NCBI GenBank assembly: GCA_019359355.1
Contig: JAHHHM010000022.1
Coordinates: 62,001-126,000, forward strand
DNA from: Microcoleus vaginatus WJT46-NPBG5
GTDB taxonomy: Bacteria; Cyanobacteriota; Cyanobacteriia; Cyanobacteriales; Oscillatoriaceae
DNA length: 64,000 nucleotides
Direction: 5' to 3'
The notes under the pieces were generated by a model. The model was not told where the DNA came from. It made no database searches and saw only the letters and a list, made by a program, of their open reading frames with translations. The position numbers and the translations under genes were made by a program. Positions within the stretch are counted from its first letter, which is position 1. Each line of letters begins with the position of its first letter. Of the stretch, positions 28,868-37,955 are shown in pieces.

Positions 28868-29670
28868 ATTTAATTCAGGTTGTGTAAAGGGTTGCAGAGG
28901 GCCGGCAATGCGTTTCCCCTGTCAACAATTTATAAATCACTTAGCATCTTTGTAAAAGCTTTATGAAAGGTCTCTTCAGCAGATGCCCTGCATTGAAAAG
29001 CTTTTATTTAACTGCTGTCTATTTTTTCAGGATATGAAATAACGCCGGCTCATGGAAGTAGCCTACGCTTTAATTGAAAGATAGCCTGAAATTACTGTAA
29101 AATATAAATCAATATCTTAAGTTTAACAAAAAATAAAGTTCTACTACTTATAATAAAGCTCTCATCCTGCTTTGTGATCTCCTTGGCTCAGCGGCTATAT
29201 TCTCACAAGACAGTTAAAATCCAGCTTTACCTTATCAGGATGAATCCTGATGGTGCCACTTCTTATCCCTCTCTATTCCTCTATTTTGCTTTTTTCTGCT
29301 ACTTCCCCTGTATCTGGTTAATTTTTTAGGGAAAAAACGATCTCGCTGCTGACGCCTGCCCACTTCTTTTAAAAAGGGCAAAAATCCTAAAACTTCCCTA
29401 TTTAACCAACAGCCAATCTGCTTAGATGGCTTTTGATTTGAACACAAAAAAAGCGCAATCTATCGGAATTCAGTAGAGATTGGGGTGAATTTGTAGCCGC
29501 TTGAAAATAAACTAGAGCAAGTTAGACAATTGTCTGTTTTCGAGACTACAAATGAGGGGAGCAGTACCGATAGATTAGCAGGTTACTTGGGGGAATATGT
29601 AGCGTTTGCCACAGAAATTCAAGAGACTTTGACCTTATTTTTTAAGTAGGCTCCTAGATGAAAACGGCGC
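28868..29670. other. Long intergenic region without a recognised gene
   Basis: About 800 AT-rich bases. It contains a perfect 12-bp palindrome AGACAATTGTCT (29524-29535) and TTGTAGCCGCTT at about 29492, which recurs at 32176. A 70-codon minus-strand ORF (29235-29447) has no recognisable features and a composition unlike coding sequence. No tRNA or known RNA family was recognised; an unannotated small RNA cannot be excluded. Confidence 0.45.
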
Positions 29671-31251
29671 TTATTTAGACCCGCTCCCCAAAATAAACAA
29701 GCTTAGTAAAGTGCCGGTGTTCCAGAGGCTATGAAGTAGCATTGGAGCTAATAAATTGCGCGAGCGAGTGTAAATAAATCCCAAGACTGTGCCTAGGGTT
29801 GCCAGAGGTAGCACTTCCGAGACATTCAAATGAGCAATTGCAAATAGCAAACTGCTGGCTGCGATTGCGCCCCACACCGGCACGTAACGCGTGAGAGAGG
29901 GCAGTAAGAAACCCCGAAACATGAGTTCCTCAAACACCGGCGCACCAATGGATGCCGTTAAGAAAAATACCGCTAAGGCTACGTTGTCCTTTCCTTCCAA
30001 TGCAATAGGAAGAATCGGATTACTACCCCCTTGTCCTTGCCACAGCCGTTGGTTAATCAGCGACACCACAACCACTAGCGGCAAAGCCACTAAGTAACCA
30101 CCGACACCCCACAAAAACCAGTTTCCCCGCCAATCAAAGCGAAACCAACTCTCTGGCAGCGGCAAATAAGGCTTGACAGATAAATAAATCACCAAAAGCC
30201 CTCCCGACGCCAACAGTATATAACTGGCAAGAATGTAGAAAGCTTTAGAACGGACATCAAGGGTTGCTGGATTGATATCTAGTGCCGAATTTAACAGTCC
30301 TAAACTCAGTGGCACTACAATTTGTCCGACAAAGAAAAAACCGACGATCAGAACTTGCCAAATCGTTTCAGCATCCCAAGGCGTTTCCCAAGAAAGATCC
30401 CCATACTGCGCCAGTAGGGATTCTTTTCCCTTCACAAGTCGCTGTGCTAACACAAAGATCAGTAAGCCAACTCCCACGAAGAAGCCTATCGTCGGAATTC
30501 CGCCAATAATTGCTAATTTTATAGCTGCTTGCTGGGCAACTTCTTGTTCCTGTGCTTGCAGCGTTGCCAGTATATTCGAGCGTTCCTGCAATTCATAAAG
30601 GCGGGATAATGCTTGATAGCGGAACCAGCCATCGAGATTTTGTTGGAGCTGCGGTTCGGCGTTAGGTAAGATGCGAGAGTTCCACAGTTCACGCAACACG
30701 CCGGCTGTTGCAGGGAATGGTTGAGCGTTATTGCTGGATCGCTCGATAATTCCTGTCCAAGTTGTGAGTGCGGCTTCTGTTTGAGCTTTGTGAGCTTGCA
30801 AAATACCGATCCGCAAATCAAGTTCGTCAATTAATTTATCTAGCCGATCAATCGATGCCTCTAACTGCTGCGGAGACTGCACCGAGGTTTTAACCGGCGG
30901 ATTTTCTGGTGCCGGCGGCTTCGGTGCCGGTGGGACTGCCGTTGTTTGGGCAAGTTCGAGTTGCTGTTGGGTGGTTTCCAGAGATTTCTGGGCTGACTCG
31001 CGTGTTTCCTGATACTGCTTGAGCGCTGTTTCAAAGGCATCATTCCCGATCAGCGTCTTGCGGGCATTTTCTACGCCGGCTGCTTGATCGCCATCTCCCC
31101 GCCACTCTGCGGCATGGAGGATGAGATTGGTTTGGTACAGTTCCAGCCGACTTTGAATCTGGGGTTGGTTCCAGCTTTGTATGAGAGAAGCGCTGACTAG
31201 GAAGAGCGCCAGTATCGTCAGAGCACCTAAAAGCAACCGCTTGATTGTCAT
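29671..31251 (-). CDS. CPBP family intramembrane glutamic endopeptidase
   Basis: A 526-residue membrane protein. An N-terminal membrane helix (about 7-25) precedes a periplasmic or lumenal helical region of about 210 residues with coiled coil and a Pro-rich stretch (PPAPKPPAPENPPVK). Several membrane segments follow from about residue 240. The CPBP/Abi protease motifs are all near the C-terminus: EELMFRGF (EExxxR), FAIAHLN and HSLWNTG. This family includes CAAX-type proteases and the cyanobacterial/plastid BCM- and SCO4-like proteins; the substrate is unknown. ATG 31251 has GGAGGG upstream on the minus strand. The large N-terminal extension is longer than typical members. Confidence 0.88.
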   Translation of the reverse strand: MTIKRLLLGALTILALFLVSASLIQSWNQPQIQSRLELYQTNLILHAAEWRGDGDQAAGVENARKTLIGNDAFETALKQYQETRESAQKSLETTQQQLELAQTTAVPPAPKPPAPENPPVKTSVQSPQQLEASIDRLDKLIDELDLRIGILQAHKAQTEAALTTWTGIIERSSNNAQPFPATAGVLRELWNSRILPNAEPQLQQNLDGWFRYQALSRLYELQERSNILATLQAQEQEVAQQAAIKLAIIGGIPTIGFFVGVGLLIFVLAQRLVKGKESLLAQYGDLSWETPWDAETIWQVLIVGFFFVGQIVVPLSLGLLNSALDINPATLDVRSKAFYILASYILLASGGLLVIYLSVKPYLPLPESWFRFDWRGNWFLWGVGGYLVALPLVVVVSLINQRLWQGQGGSNPILPIALEGKDNVALAVFFLTASIGAPVFEELMFRGFLLPSLTRYVPVWGAIAASSLLFAIAHLNVSEVLPLATLGTVLGFIYTRSRNLLAPMLLHSLWNTGTLLSLFILGSGSK

Positions 31252-31482
31252 CCATCCCTCCGTAATCGGTACTTGCCTGATTCACCCGTATCTAATCATA
31301 CAAGGGCAGTAAAGTACCGCTCGATCCCAGCTGAAGCAAAGGTTGTTGCTTTCTAGGCGTTAGGGATGCAATTGCAGCTATGGGGACTGTTTTTGTTAGT
31401 TAGGGGAAAATTAACGGCTGTTGATAGGGGATGCCGGTATTCCAAATTAGATGCCGGTGTCACAATGAATATTTTTTAGTGG

Positions 31483-32109
31483 CTACTTTGGCCAAGAAAA
31501 GGTATCTAAAATGATGTCAACACTGGTTTGCTGATCGCCGTCTGCTACTCCATCTCCATTGTCATCGATTAAATTAGCACTAAAAAAATAGCATTGAACT
31601 TCTACTTTTTTATTAGCTTCTTCCTGAGAAATCAATAAGTTCAAAGTCCCCGATTCCATCCCGCATTTAGTTTCATATTCTTTAATTTTATCAGGAGATT
31701 GCTCCCGTAACTTTTCTAAAATATTTTGGCATTCGCCTTCGCTACAAGACCACGAACTTCCAAAAGTCCCTTCTTCCCCAGGAAACGGCAAAACAGCTAA
31801 GGAATCTCCCGACCTAGAACCATCTGGCTGCTTTTCTCCCCAACAGGCAACCATCACTTTTCCCGCTTCGCCCTCATTGGCCAATACTTGCAAGCCTAGT
31901 GTGTTGTTGTCTTGACAGTTCGCTTTGTATTGGCTGATTTGTTCTGGCCACTGTTTGCGTAATTGCTCTAATAGATCCTCGCAGCTTTGCTTCCCACAAT
32001 TTCCTAGAATAACCGACTCTGCGGTGACAGGAAATGAGAAAGCAAAGCAACTAGCTGCCCATGTTGCTGCTGTTAGTAATCCTGTAAAATTAAATTGCTT
32101 AATATTCAT
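31483..32109 (-). CDS. Secreted Cys-rich protein with a two-fold repeat
   Basis: A 208-residue protein with a signal peptide (hydrophobic core about residues 8-28, cleavage probably after VTA-E). Two homologous modules follow, each starting with a C-x4-C pair: CGKQSCEDLLEQLRKQWPEQ and CSEGECQNILEKLREQSPDK. Each ends in another cysteine (ANC, TKC), which suggests disulfides within each module. Near the C-terminus DDNGDGVADGD looks like a calcium-binding loop of the DxNxDGxxD type. The family is not recognised and no function can be named. It is a monocistronic-looking gene downstream of an ATG with an AT-rich leader. Confidence 0.68.
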   Translation of the reverse strand: MNIKQFNFTGLLTAATWAASCFAFSFPVTAESVILGNCGKQSCEDLLEQLRKQWPEQISQYKANCQDNNTLGLQVLANEGEAGKVMVACWGEKQPDGSRSGDSLAVLPFPGEEGTFGSSWSCSEGECQNILEKLREQSPDKIKEYETKCGMESGTLNLLISQEEANKKVEVQCYFFSANLIDDNGDGVADGDQQTSVDIILDTFSWPK

Positions 32110-32552
32110 AAATATTTTTTCAATAGATATTCTTAAATTAGAAGTTTAGCAGATTTGAAATAGAGTGCCAACAGTTTTGTAGCCGCTTAATTACCGTTCA
32201 ACGCGCTCAATTTGTCAACAACCTGTCGTCAATGAGGCAAGGATCGTTGAGATCATCACCTTGACACTTAGGGAGTGGACTGGGGCGAATGGCCCAACGC
32301 ATCGCAATAGAGAGGGCAATGCCGCAAAGAATGTCAAGGCGAAGGTTTAGAAGTTTTGGGACTTGGAAGGCTGCTGCCGGCACACATACTCTGAGTTGTC
32401 GTTGCCGGTGAAAGAGGAAGCCGGCACCACCCTTCACATCCTGTGAGGGCTTCACCTTAAAATGACTAACCAGATCCAAAGAACAGGTATCTTGCACAAC
32501 GGTGTCCCTTAAAAGGGCATAATTCCAAAAAACACGGTGGCAACGAAAATCT
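32110..32552. other. Divergent intergenic region
   Basis: About 440 bases. A 96-codon minus-strand ORF (32207-32497) exists but has low-complexity, atypical residue usage and no recognisable motif, so I do not call it. Promoters of both flanking genes must lie here. Confidence 0.4.
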
Positions 32553-32906
32553 GTGAAATACTTTTTTCTATCAGATGGATGGACGATAGGTCGAGTCTGG
32601 GGAGCCGAGGGTCTGTGGAACGAAATGGCTTGGCGGCGTCAACCCAAAATTGAGCAAATGGATCTTTGTCTGATGGAGCCAGAAGAAAAAATGTGGCTCT
32701 ATCGCGTGGAAGATGCGGTTTTGATGGTGGAAGTGAAACCGATTGCTCCAGAACCGGGCGAACCGATAGCCAAGAACATCGGACAAGTCGTATTAAAACG
32801 CCTGATCAGCGGCGATCAAGTCGTTGAGCGACTTTGTGCTGCCGGCGCGACGTGTCAATTAGGAGGGGCGATTGTAGAACCCACCGGCACCAATGAGCAA
32901 ATATAA
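32553..32906 (+). CDS. Conserved cyanobacterial hypothetical protein
   Basis: A 117-residue soluble protein starting with GTG (MKYFFLSDGWTIGRVWGAEG, then GLWNEMAWRRQPKI). I recognise it as a conserved hypothetical in cyanobacteria without a known role. Tryptophan-rich N-terminal half and no signal peptide. It lies about 260 bases upstream of psbB on the same strand; cotranscription is possible but not supported by spacing. Confidence 0.7.
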   Translation: MKYFFLSDGWTIGRVWGAEGLWNEMAWRRQPKIEQMDLCLMEPEEKMWLYRVEDAVLMVEVKPIAPEPGEPIAKNIGQVVLKRLISGDQVVERLCAAGATCQLGGAIVEPTGTNEQI

Positions 32907-33167
32907 CCGTGTTAACCATATTTAGTGGGCTGGCGGTGCCGGCACTATCCCTGTCAATTTGCTTGCAATAGGGTCACTCAATGGTTACACTTCTTTAAAT
33001 ACTACTCATATTTCGAGAACGCACTGTCATGCCTGCCCATGCGGTCTGGCAAACAAGTTTCTTGTTCAGCCGGCTAGCCTCAAGCAGATTAAGACTTTAG
33101 CACTTAAACACAAGACTGAAAGATAGCGTTCAAGTAGACATCTCTCATGGAGGAGGAAGCGTAGTCA

Positions 33168-34700
33168 ATGGGACTACCCTGGTATCGAGTACACACAGTC
33201 GTTCTGAACGACCCAGGCCGCCTGATTTCTGTCCACCTCATGCATACTGCCCTGGTGGCCGGGTGGGCTGGTTCTATGGCTTTGTATGAATTGGCCATCT
33301 TTGACCCCAGTGATCCAGTCCTGAACCCGATGTGGCGTCAGGGTATGTACGTCATGCCCTTCATGGCTCGTCTGGGCGTAACCGACTCTTGGCGGGGTTG
33401 GAGCGTAACGGGTGCGACAGCAGTTGATCCTGGCGTCTGGAGCGTTGAAGGCGTCGCTGCCGCTCACATCATCCTGTCTGGTTTGCTGTTCCTAGCTGCC
33501 TGCTGGCACTGGGTTTACTGGGATCTAGAACTGTTTAGAGACCCACGCACCGGCGAACCGGCACTGGATCTGCCAAAAATGTTTGGCATTCACCTGTTCT
33601 TATCTGGTCTTCTTTGCTTTGGTTTCGGTGCCTTCCACCTGACGGGCTTATTTGGCCCTGGTATGTGGGTGTCTGACCCTTATGGGTTAACTGGCAGCGT
33701 GCAACCCGTGGCCCCGTCGTGGGGACCTGAAGGCTTTAACCCCTTCAATCCGGGGGGCATCGTCGCTCACCACATTGCGGCAGGCATTGTTGGGATTATT
33801 GCCGGTTTGTTCCACTTGAGTGTTCGCCCGCCAGAGCGGCTTTACCGCGCTCTGCGGATGGGGAACATCGAAACCGTGCTCTCTAGCAGTATTGCCGCTG
33901 TATTTTTCGCAGCCTTTGTGGTGGCCGGCACAATGTGGTATGGCAACGCCGCCACCCCCATTGAACTGTTTGGCCCCACCCGTTATCAGTGGGATAGCGG
34001 TTACTTCCACCAAGAAATTGACCGACGCGTTCAAACCAGCTTAGCGAACGGCAACAGCATAGAAACAGCCTACTCAGAAATTCCTGAGAAACTGGCATTC
34101 TATGACTACGTCGGCAACAACCCGGCTAAAGGTGGTCTGTTCCGTGTTGGAGCGATGAATAGTGGAGATGGTCTGGCAACCACTTGGTTAGGCCATCCAG
34201 TATTTAAAGATAGCGAAGGTCGGGAACTAACCGTTCGCCGCATCCCCAACTTCTTTGAAACTTTCCCAGTCATTTTGACCGATAAAGATGGCATTCTTCG
34301 CGCTGATATTCCGTTCCGCCGCGCTGAATCTAAGTACAGCTTTGAGCAAGCCGGTGTGACTGTCAGCTTCTACGGTGGCTCACTTGACGGTCAAACCTTT
34401 GACGACCCCGCCACGGTGAAGAAGTACGCCCGGAAAGCTCAGCTAGGCGAACCCTTCGACTTTGATCGCGAAAGCGTTGACGCTGATGGGGTGTTCCGGA
34501 CTAGCCCTCGCGGTTGGTTCACCTATGGACACGCTTGTTTTGCTCTGTTGTTCTTCTTCGGTCACCTCTGGCACGGATCTCGGACACTGTTCCGCGATGT
34601 GTTTGCCGGTATTGACCCAGACCTTGATGAAGAACAAGTGGAATTCGGTCTCTTCCAAAAACTAGGAGACAGATCAACCCGCAGAAAGGAAGTAGTCTAA
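33168..34700 (+). CDS. psbB: Photosystem II CP47 chlorophyll-binding core antenna protein
   Basis: A 510-residue protein of full family length. It starts with the diagnostic [20 protein letters not shown] and has six membrane helices rich in chlorophyll-ligating histidines ([45 protein letters not shown]). A large lumenal loop lies between helices 5 and 6, and the last helix is [21 protein letters not shown]47 binds antenna chlorophylls and carries excitation to the PSII reaction centre in the thylakoid membrane. A GGAGGAGG ribosome site at about 33150 precedes ATG. psbT follows after 124 bases, the conserved cyanobacterial and plastid order. The C-terminal STRRKEVV is typical. Confidence 0.99.
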   Translation: MGLPWYRVHTVVLNDPGRLISVHLMHTALVAGWAGSMALYELAIFDPSDPVLNPMWRQGMYVMPFMARLGVTDSWRGWSVTGATAVDPGVWSVEGVAAAHIILSGLLFLAACWHWVYWDLELFRDPRTGEPALDLPKMFGIHLFLSGLLCFGFGAFHLTGLFGPGMWVSDPYGLTGSVQPVAPSWGPEGFNPFNPGGIVAHHIAAGIVGIIAGLFHLSVRPPERLYRALRMGNIETVLSSSIAAVFFAAFVVAGTMWYGNAATPIELFGPTRYQWDSGYFHQEIDRRVQTSLANGNSIETAYSEIPEKLAFYDYVGNNPAKGGLFRVGAMNSGDGLATTWLGHPVFKDSEGRELTVRRIPNFFETFPVILTDKDGILRADIPFRRAESKYSFEQAGVTVSFYGGSLDGQTFDDPATVKKYARKAQLGEPFDFDRESVDADGVFRTSPRGWFTYGHACFALLFFFGHLWHGSRTLFRDVFAGIDPDLDEEQVEFGLFQKLGDRSTRRKEVV

Positions 34701-34715
34701 AAACGTTTCCGATTT

Positions 34716-34756
34716 TGAGTTTTCAGTTTTGGTTCACCCACTACTGAAAACTCAAA
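34716..34756 (+). terminator. Stem-loop in the psbB-psbT spacer
   Basis: Perfect 13-bp inverted repeat TTGAGTTTTCAGT (34716-34728) and ACTGAAAACTCAA (34744-34756) with a 15-nt loop and no T-run. It is probably an intercistronic processing, stabilising or partial-termination hairpin. Confidence 0.65.
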
Positions 34757-34824
34757 GTTCAGAAATTAACAGACCCATTCCCTTGCTAAAATGTTAGTTA
34801 ACGAAAGGAGCAGGAACTTCTAAT

Positions 34825-34932
34825 ATGGAAAGCGTTGCTTACATTTTGATTCTTACTTTGACGATCGGGTTGCTCTTCTTTGCGATTGCGTTTCGCGAAC
34901 CCCCCCGGATCGATACCACTGACAAGAAGTAA
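34825..34932 (+). CDS. psbT: Photosystem II reaction-centre protein PsbT
   Basis: A 35-residue single-span membrane protein, [18 protein letters not shown] followed by [11 protein letters not shown] and a short DTTDKK tail. It is identical in layout to PsbT, a small subunit at the PSII dimer interface near CP47 and D1. AAAGGAG at 34804-34810 is the ribosome site. It sits 124 bases behind psbB, as in most cyanobacteria and plastids, and is followed by a strong terminator. Confidence 0.97.
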   Translation: MESVAYILILTLTIGLLFFAIAFREPPRIDTTDKK

Positions 34933-34954
34933 GCCTGAAAGTTTTTTGAACTCA

Positions 34955-35025
34955 CCTGAGCCGTTAAAAGCTGTTGTTAGAGCATTATTATCTAGCTAAC
35001 AGCTTTTGTTGCCGGCTCAGGTTTT
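34955..35025 (+). terminator. Terminator after psbT
   Basis: Concentric inverted repeats CCTGAGCCG (34955-34963)/CGGCTCAGG (35013-35021) and AAAAGCTGTT.../...AACAGCTTTT inside it, followed by TTTTGCC. It marks the end of the psbB-psbT transcript before nrdR. Confidence 0.8.
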
Positions 35026-35064
35026 GCCATTTACGCCCAGTGCCGACTGCCGAGAAAGCTAATC

Positions 35065-35631
35065 ATGCGGTGTCCCTTCTGCCAACATACAGACAGTCGC
35101 GTTTTAGAGTCGCGTTCAGCCGAATCTGGCCAAAGTGTGCGGCGACGCCGGGAATGCTTGGATTGCAAGCATCGCTTCACAACTTACGAACGCATAGAAT
35201 TTGTACCGATTACAGTAATTAAACGCGATGGCAAACGCGAGTCGTTTGATCGTTCTAAATTACTGCGAGGCATCATCCGAGCTTGCGAAAAAACCGGCAT
35301 TCCTGCCATGCGGCTTGAAGAACTCGTTGATGAACTCGAAGCGGAATTGCAGCAGCAAACAGCCAGAGAAGTTAGCAGTAGCGAAATTGGCGAACTGGTA
35401 TTGCGCCAACTGCAATCTATTAGCGAAGTCGCCTACATTCGATTTGCCTCAGTTTATCGCCAATTCCAAGGCATTCGAGATTTTGTTGACACCTTAAATC
35501 ATCTTCAGAACCAACAAATTTCAGATGTGGAACCAGAAAAAATAGATAAAGCCCTAACTGGAGTTTGTCCGCCATCAGGAGATTCTAGCGGCTGGGAAAC
35601 CTCAGCTTCTGGCTTCACTCCCCTCAACTAA
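35065..35631 (+). CDS. nrdR: Transcriptional repressor NrdR
   Basis: A 188-residue protein with the N-terminal zinc ribbon [17 protein letters not shown] and [15 protein letters not shown] (two CxxC pairs). An ATP-cone domain follows ([20 protein letters not shown]). NrdR binds (d)ATP and represses ribonucleotide reductase genes through NrdR boxes. About 30 extra residues (after HLQNQQ) extend beyond the usual 150-160, as in other cyanobacterial members. It lies between psbT and rpsA, an arrangement I recall from other cyanobacteria. No nrd gene is in the window. Confidence 0.96.
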   Translation: MRCPFCQHTDSRVLESRSAESGQSVRRRRECLDCKHRFTTYERIEFVPITVIKRDGKRESFDRSKLLRGIIRACEKTGIPAMRLEELVDELEAELQQQTAREVSSSEIGELVLRQLQSISEVAYIRFASVYRQFQGIRDFVDTLNHLQNQQISDVEPEKIDKALTGVCPPSGDSSGWETSASGFTPLN

Positions 35632-35811
35632 AAGGCTTGAGTCCTGTATCCCCAATTTGAACATTTATTCTAAAATTTAAAATTGATCTGCCTGATTTCG
35701 CGACAGAGAAGGCAGGAAAGCTGTTCAGGAGCATATAGTCAAGTTATAATATCAAGTCTAAGCTTCAAGCATCGCCATTGGCTCTGCCAAAAAAGAGCTT
35801 GGAGTGATGTA

Positions 35812-35847
35812 GATGTAAACTGCACCGTCAAAAGGTGCATGTACATC
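35812..35847 (+). promoter_or_regulatory. Hairpin in the rpsA 5' leader
   Basis: GATGTA-AAC-TGCACC-GTCAAAA-GGTGCA-TG-TACATC: two stacked perfect stems with a small internal loop, ending 50 bases before the rpsA ATG and just before an AGGAGG at 35851-35856 that has no start codon at proper distance. It could be a translational-control element for ribosomal protein S1, which autoregulates in other bacteria. Confidence 0.5.
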
Positions 35848-35897
35848 CGCAGGAGGCAAATTAAACTACGGAGATTAAGTCCTAGGAAACCAATCGC

Positions 35898-37019
35898 ATG
35901 GTCAATCAGAAAACACCCGTCAAAGATGTTGGCTTTACCCACGAAGATTTTGCAGCCCTACTCGACAAATATGACTATCACTTTAGCCCCGGTGATGTGG
36001 TAGCAGGTACAGTATTCAGTCTAGAACCAAGGGGCGCTCTGATTGACATCGGTGCAAAAACAGCGGCTTACATCCCCATCCAAGAAATGTCAATCAACCG
36101 GGTTGACGCCCCGGAAGAAGTCCTGCAGTCTAACGAAACCCGTGAATTCTTCATCCTCACCGATGAAAATGAGGATGGACAGCTAACTCTGTCAATCCGG
36201 CGGATTGAGTATATGCGGGCGTGGGAGCGAGTGCGCCAGTTGCAAGCAGAAGATGCCACAGTTCGTTCTAGCGTCTTTGCGACGAACCGAGGCGGTGCGC
36301 TGGTACGCATTGAAGGATTGCGTGGATTTATTCCCGGTTCTCACATCAGCACCCGCAAGCCTAAAGAAGATTTGGTTGGAGAAGAACTCCCCCTCAAATT
36401 CTTGGAAGTAGACGAAGATCGCAACCGCCTAGTTTTGAGCCACCGCCGCGCACTGGTTGAGCGCAAGATGAACCGGCTCGAAGTTGGCGAAGTCGTCATC
36501 GGTAATGTTCGCGGAATTAAACCTTACGGTGCCTTCATCGATATTGGAGGCGTCAGCGGTTTGCTGCACATCTCGGAAATCTCTCACGATCACATCGATA
36601 CGCCGCACAGCGTCTTCAATGTCAATGATGAAGTGAAGGTGATGATCATTGACTTGGATGCAGAACGAGGTCGCATTTCCCTTTCTACCAAACAACTGGA
36701 ACCCGAACCAGGTGACATGGTGAAAAATCCCGATATGGTTTATGAGAAAGCTGAGGAGATGGCTGCCAAGTTCCGCGAACAGATGCGGAACAGACAGCAA
36801 GCTCAACAGCAATCTCAACAGCAGTCGGCTTCACCAGCCAGCGACACCTCTGAATCTGAGGAGGATCTGCCAGAGGTAGCGGCAGAAGAAGCACCAGAGG
36901 TAGAAGCACCGGCAGCCCCAGAAGTAGAGGCAGAGGCAGTGCCACAAGTAGAGGCAGAGGCAGCCCCAGAAGTAGAGGCAGCCCCAGAGGAGGAATTAAT
37001 CACCGCTGAAGAGGTGTAG
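35898..37019 (+). CDS. rpsA: 30S ribosomal protein S1 (three S1 domains)
   Basis: A 373-residue cyanobacterial-type S1 with three OB-fold S1 motifs: about residues 30-100 (PGDVVAGTVFSLEPRGALID), 115-180 and 195-265 (VGEVVIGNVRGIKPYGAFID, VSGLLHISEISHDHI). It is shorter than the six-domain enterobacterial S1, as is typical for cyanobacteria and plastids. The last 80 residues are a Gln-rich linker followed by a low-complexity acidic tail of repeated (P/A)EVEA units, encoded by a short tandem repeat and probably variable in length. S1 helps recruit mRNA to the 30S subunit. The leader carries a hairpin, and a clean terminator follows. Confidence 0.96.
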   Translation: MVNQKTPVKDVGFTHEDFAALLDKYDYHFSPGDVVAGTVFSLEPRGALIDIGAKTAAYIPIQEMSINRVDAPEEVLQSNETREFFILTDENEDGQLTLSIRRIEYMRAWERVRQLQAEDATVRSSVFATNRGGALVRIEGLRGFIPGSHISTRKPKEDLVGEELPLKFLEVDEDRNRLVLSHRRALVERKMNRLEVGEVVIGNVRGIKPYGAFIDIGGVSGLLHISEISHDHIDTPHSVFNVNDEVKVMIIDLDAERGRISLSTKQLEPEPGDMVKNPDMVYEKAEEMAAKFREQMRNRQQAQQQSQQQSASPASDTSESEEDLPEVAAEEAPEVEAPAAPEVEAEAVPQVEAEAAPEVEAAPEEELITAEEV

Positions 37020-37076
37020 ATTCTGGAGCCTGAAGAACCGTGCAGCAGGCTTGATGACAAGCCGCGCTGCGCGATT

Positions 37077-37099
37077 GAGGGAATCATCCCTCTTTTTTT
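37077..37099 (+). terminator. Rho-independent terminator after rpsA
   Basis: GAGGGA-ATCA-TCCCTC followed directly by seven T residues. An additional hairpin (GCAGC...GCTGC with GGCTT/AAGCC inside) precedes it at 37042-37070. Confidence 0.88.
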
Positions 37100-37123
37100 A
37101 TATGGGGGTCATGTTTATGATTG

Positions 37124-37876
37124 ATGGGAGTTGAGCGTTTGACGACAATTCAGTGTGGGAATGTCACATTCAAAAATATCCAGGCTGTTATTTTTGATAA
37201 AGACGGGACGCTGGAAGATTCAGAAGATTTTTTAAGAAACTTGGGCCAGAAACGAGCGCGGATGCTAGATGCCCAAATTCCCGGAATTGGAGAACCTTTG
37301 TTGATGGCGTTCGGCATTAATGGAGCTCGTCTCGATCCCACCGGCTTACTCGCCGTTGGCAGCCGGCGGGAAAATGAAATTGCCTCCGCCGCTTATATCG
37401 CCGAGACAGGACGAGGGTGGTTGGAATCTCTTGAGATTGCGCGTCGCTCATTTGAAGAAGCCGACCAAATGTTCAAAACATTTGCCCCGTCTCCTTTATT
37501 TGCCGGCTCTCTAGAGGTGCTAAAGTTCCTTTCAGATGCCGGTCTGAAACTGGCGATTCTCTCAGCAGCCAGTACACAAAGGGTGCAGAAGTTTGTCAAA
37601 GATCATCAACTAGAACCCTACATTCAGGTGCAAATGGGTGTTGATGAAGGGCCAAGCAAACCAGATCCCTCTCTCTTTTTAAATGTCTGTCGAACCTTAG
37701 GCGTTGAACCGGCGTCAACCCTGATGGTTGGCGATTCCTTGGCGGATATTGAAATGGCCAAACGGGCCGGGGCTGCCGGCAGTATTGGTATTTGTTGGAA
37801 TACACCAAAAGCTAGCCATTTAGAAGCCGCTAATGTTACGATCGCGCAACTTGATGAAATAAAAATCATCTCCTAA
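37124..37876 (+). CDS. HAD superfamily hydrolase
   Basis: A 250-residue haloacid-dehalogenase-type phosphatase. Motif I is FDKDGTLEDS with nucleophile D25 and general acid D27. Motif II is LAILSAAS. Motif III/IV is SKPDPSLF followed by LMVGDSLADIEMAKRAGA. The cap is a small helical insert between motifs I and II, as in phosphoglycolate-phosphatase/beta-phosphoglucomutase relatives. The substrate cannot be told from sequence. ATG 37124 is chosen; a TTG lies one codon upstream and further candidates inside the first 15 codons. The gene lies between rpsA and metK with terminators or gaps on both sides. Confidence 0.88.
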   Translation: MGVERLTTIQCGNVTFKNIQAVIFDKDGTLEDSEDFLRNLGQKRARMLDAQIPGIGEPLLMAFGINGARLDPTGLLAVGSRRENEIASAAYIAETGRGWLESLEIARRSFEEADQMFKTFAPSPLFAGSLEVLKFLSDAGLKLAILSAASTQRVQKFVKDHQLEPYIQVQMGVDEGPSKPDPSLFLNVCRTLGVEPASTLMVGDSLADIEMAKRAGAAGSIGICWNTPKASHLEAANVTIAQLDEIKIIS

Positions 37877-37940
37877 ACCTCGATCGCAGTGAGCGAATTG
37901 GGAACCATTTAAACACACCCCGTCTGCCTAGCCACTATTT

Positions 37941-37947
37941 AAGGAGG
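37941..37947 (+). promoter_or_regulatory. Strong Shine-Dalgarno fixing the TTG start of metK
   Basis: AAGGAGG at 37941-37947, eight bases before TTG 37956. It supports the rare TTG start over any internal ATG, the first of which lies far inside the conserved fold. Confidence 0.8.
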
Positions 37948-37955
37948 ATTGATCC

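Noticed and set aside
29235-29447. 70-codon minus-strand ORF in the 800-base gap
   Set aside because: Arg/Lys/Gln-rich random-looking sequence in AT-rich DNA with no family resemblance.
28868-29670. tRNA or known small RNA in the long gap
   Set aside because: No cloverleaf or T-arm consensus and no known RNA family could be seen by eye. The same search elsewhere in the window found none.
32207-32497. 96-codon minus-strand ORF
   Set aside because: No recognisable motif, atypical residues and no ribosome site; treated as chance.
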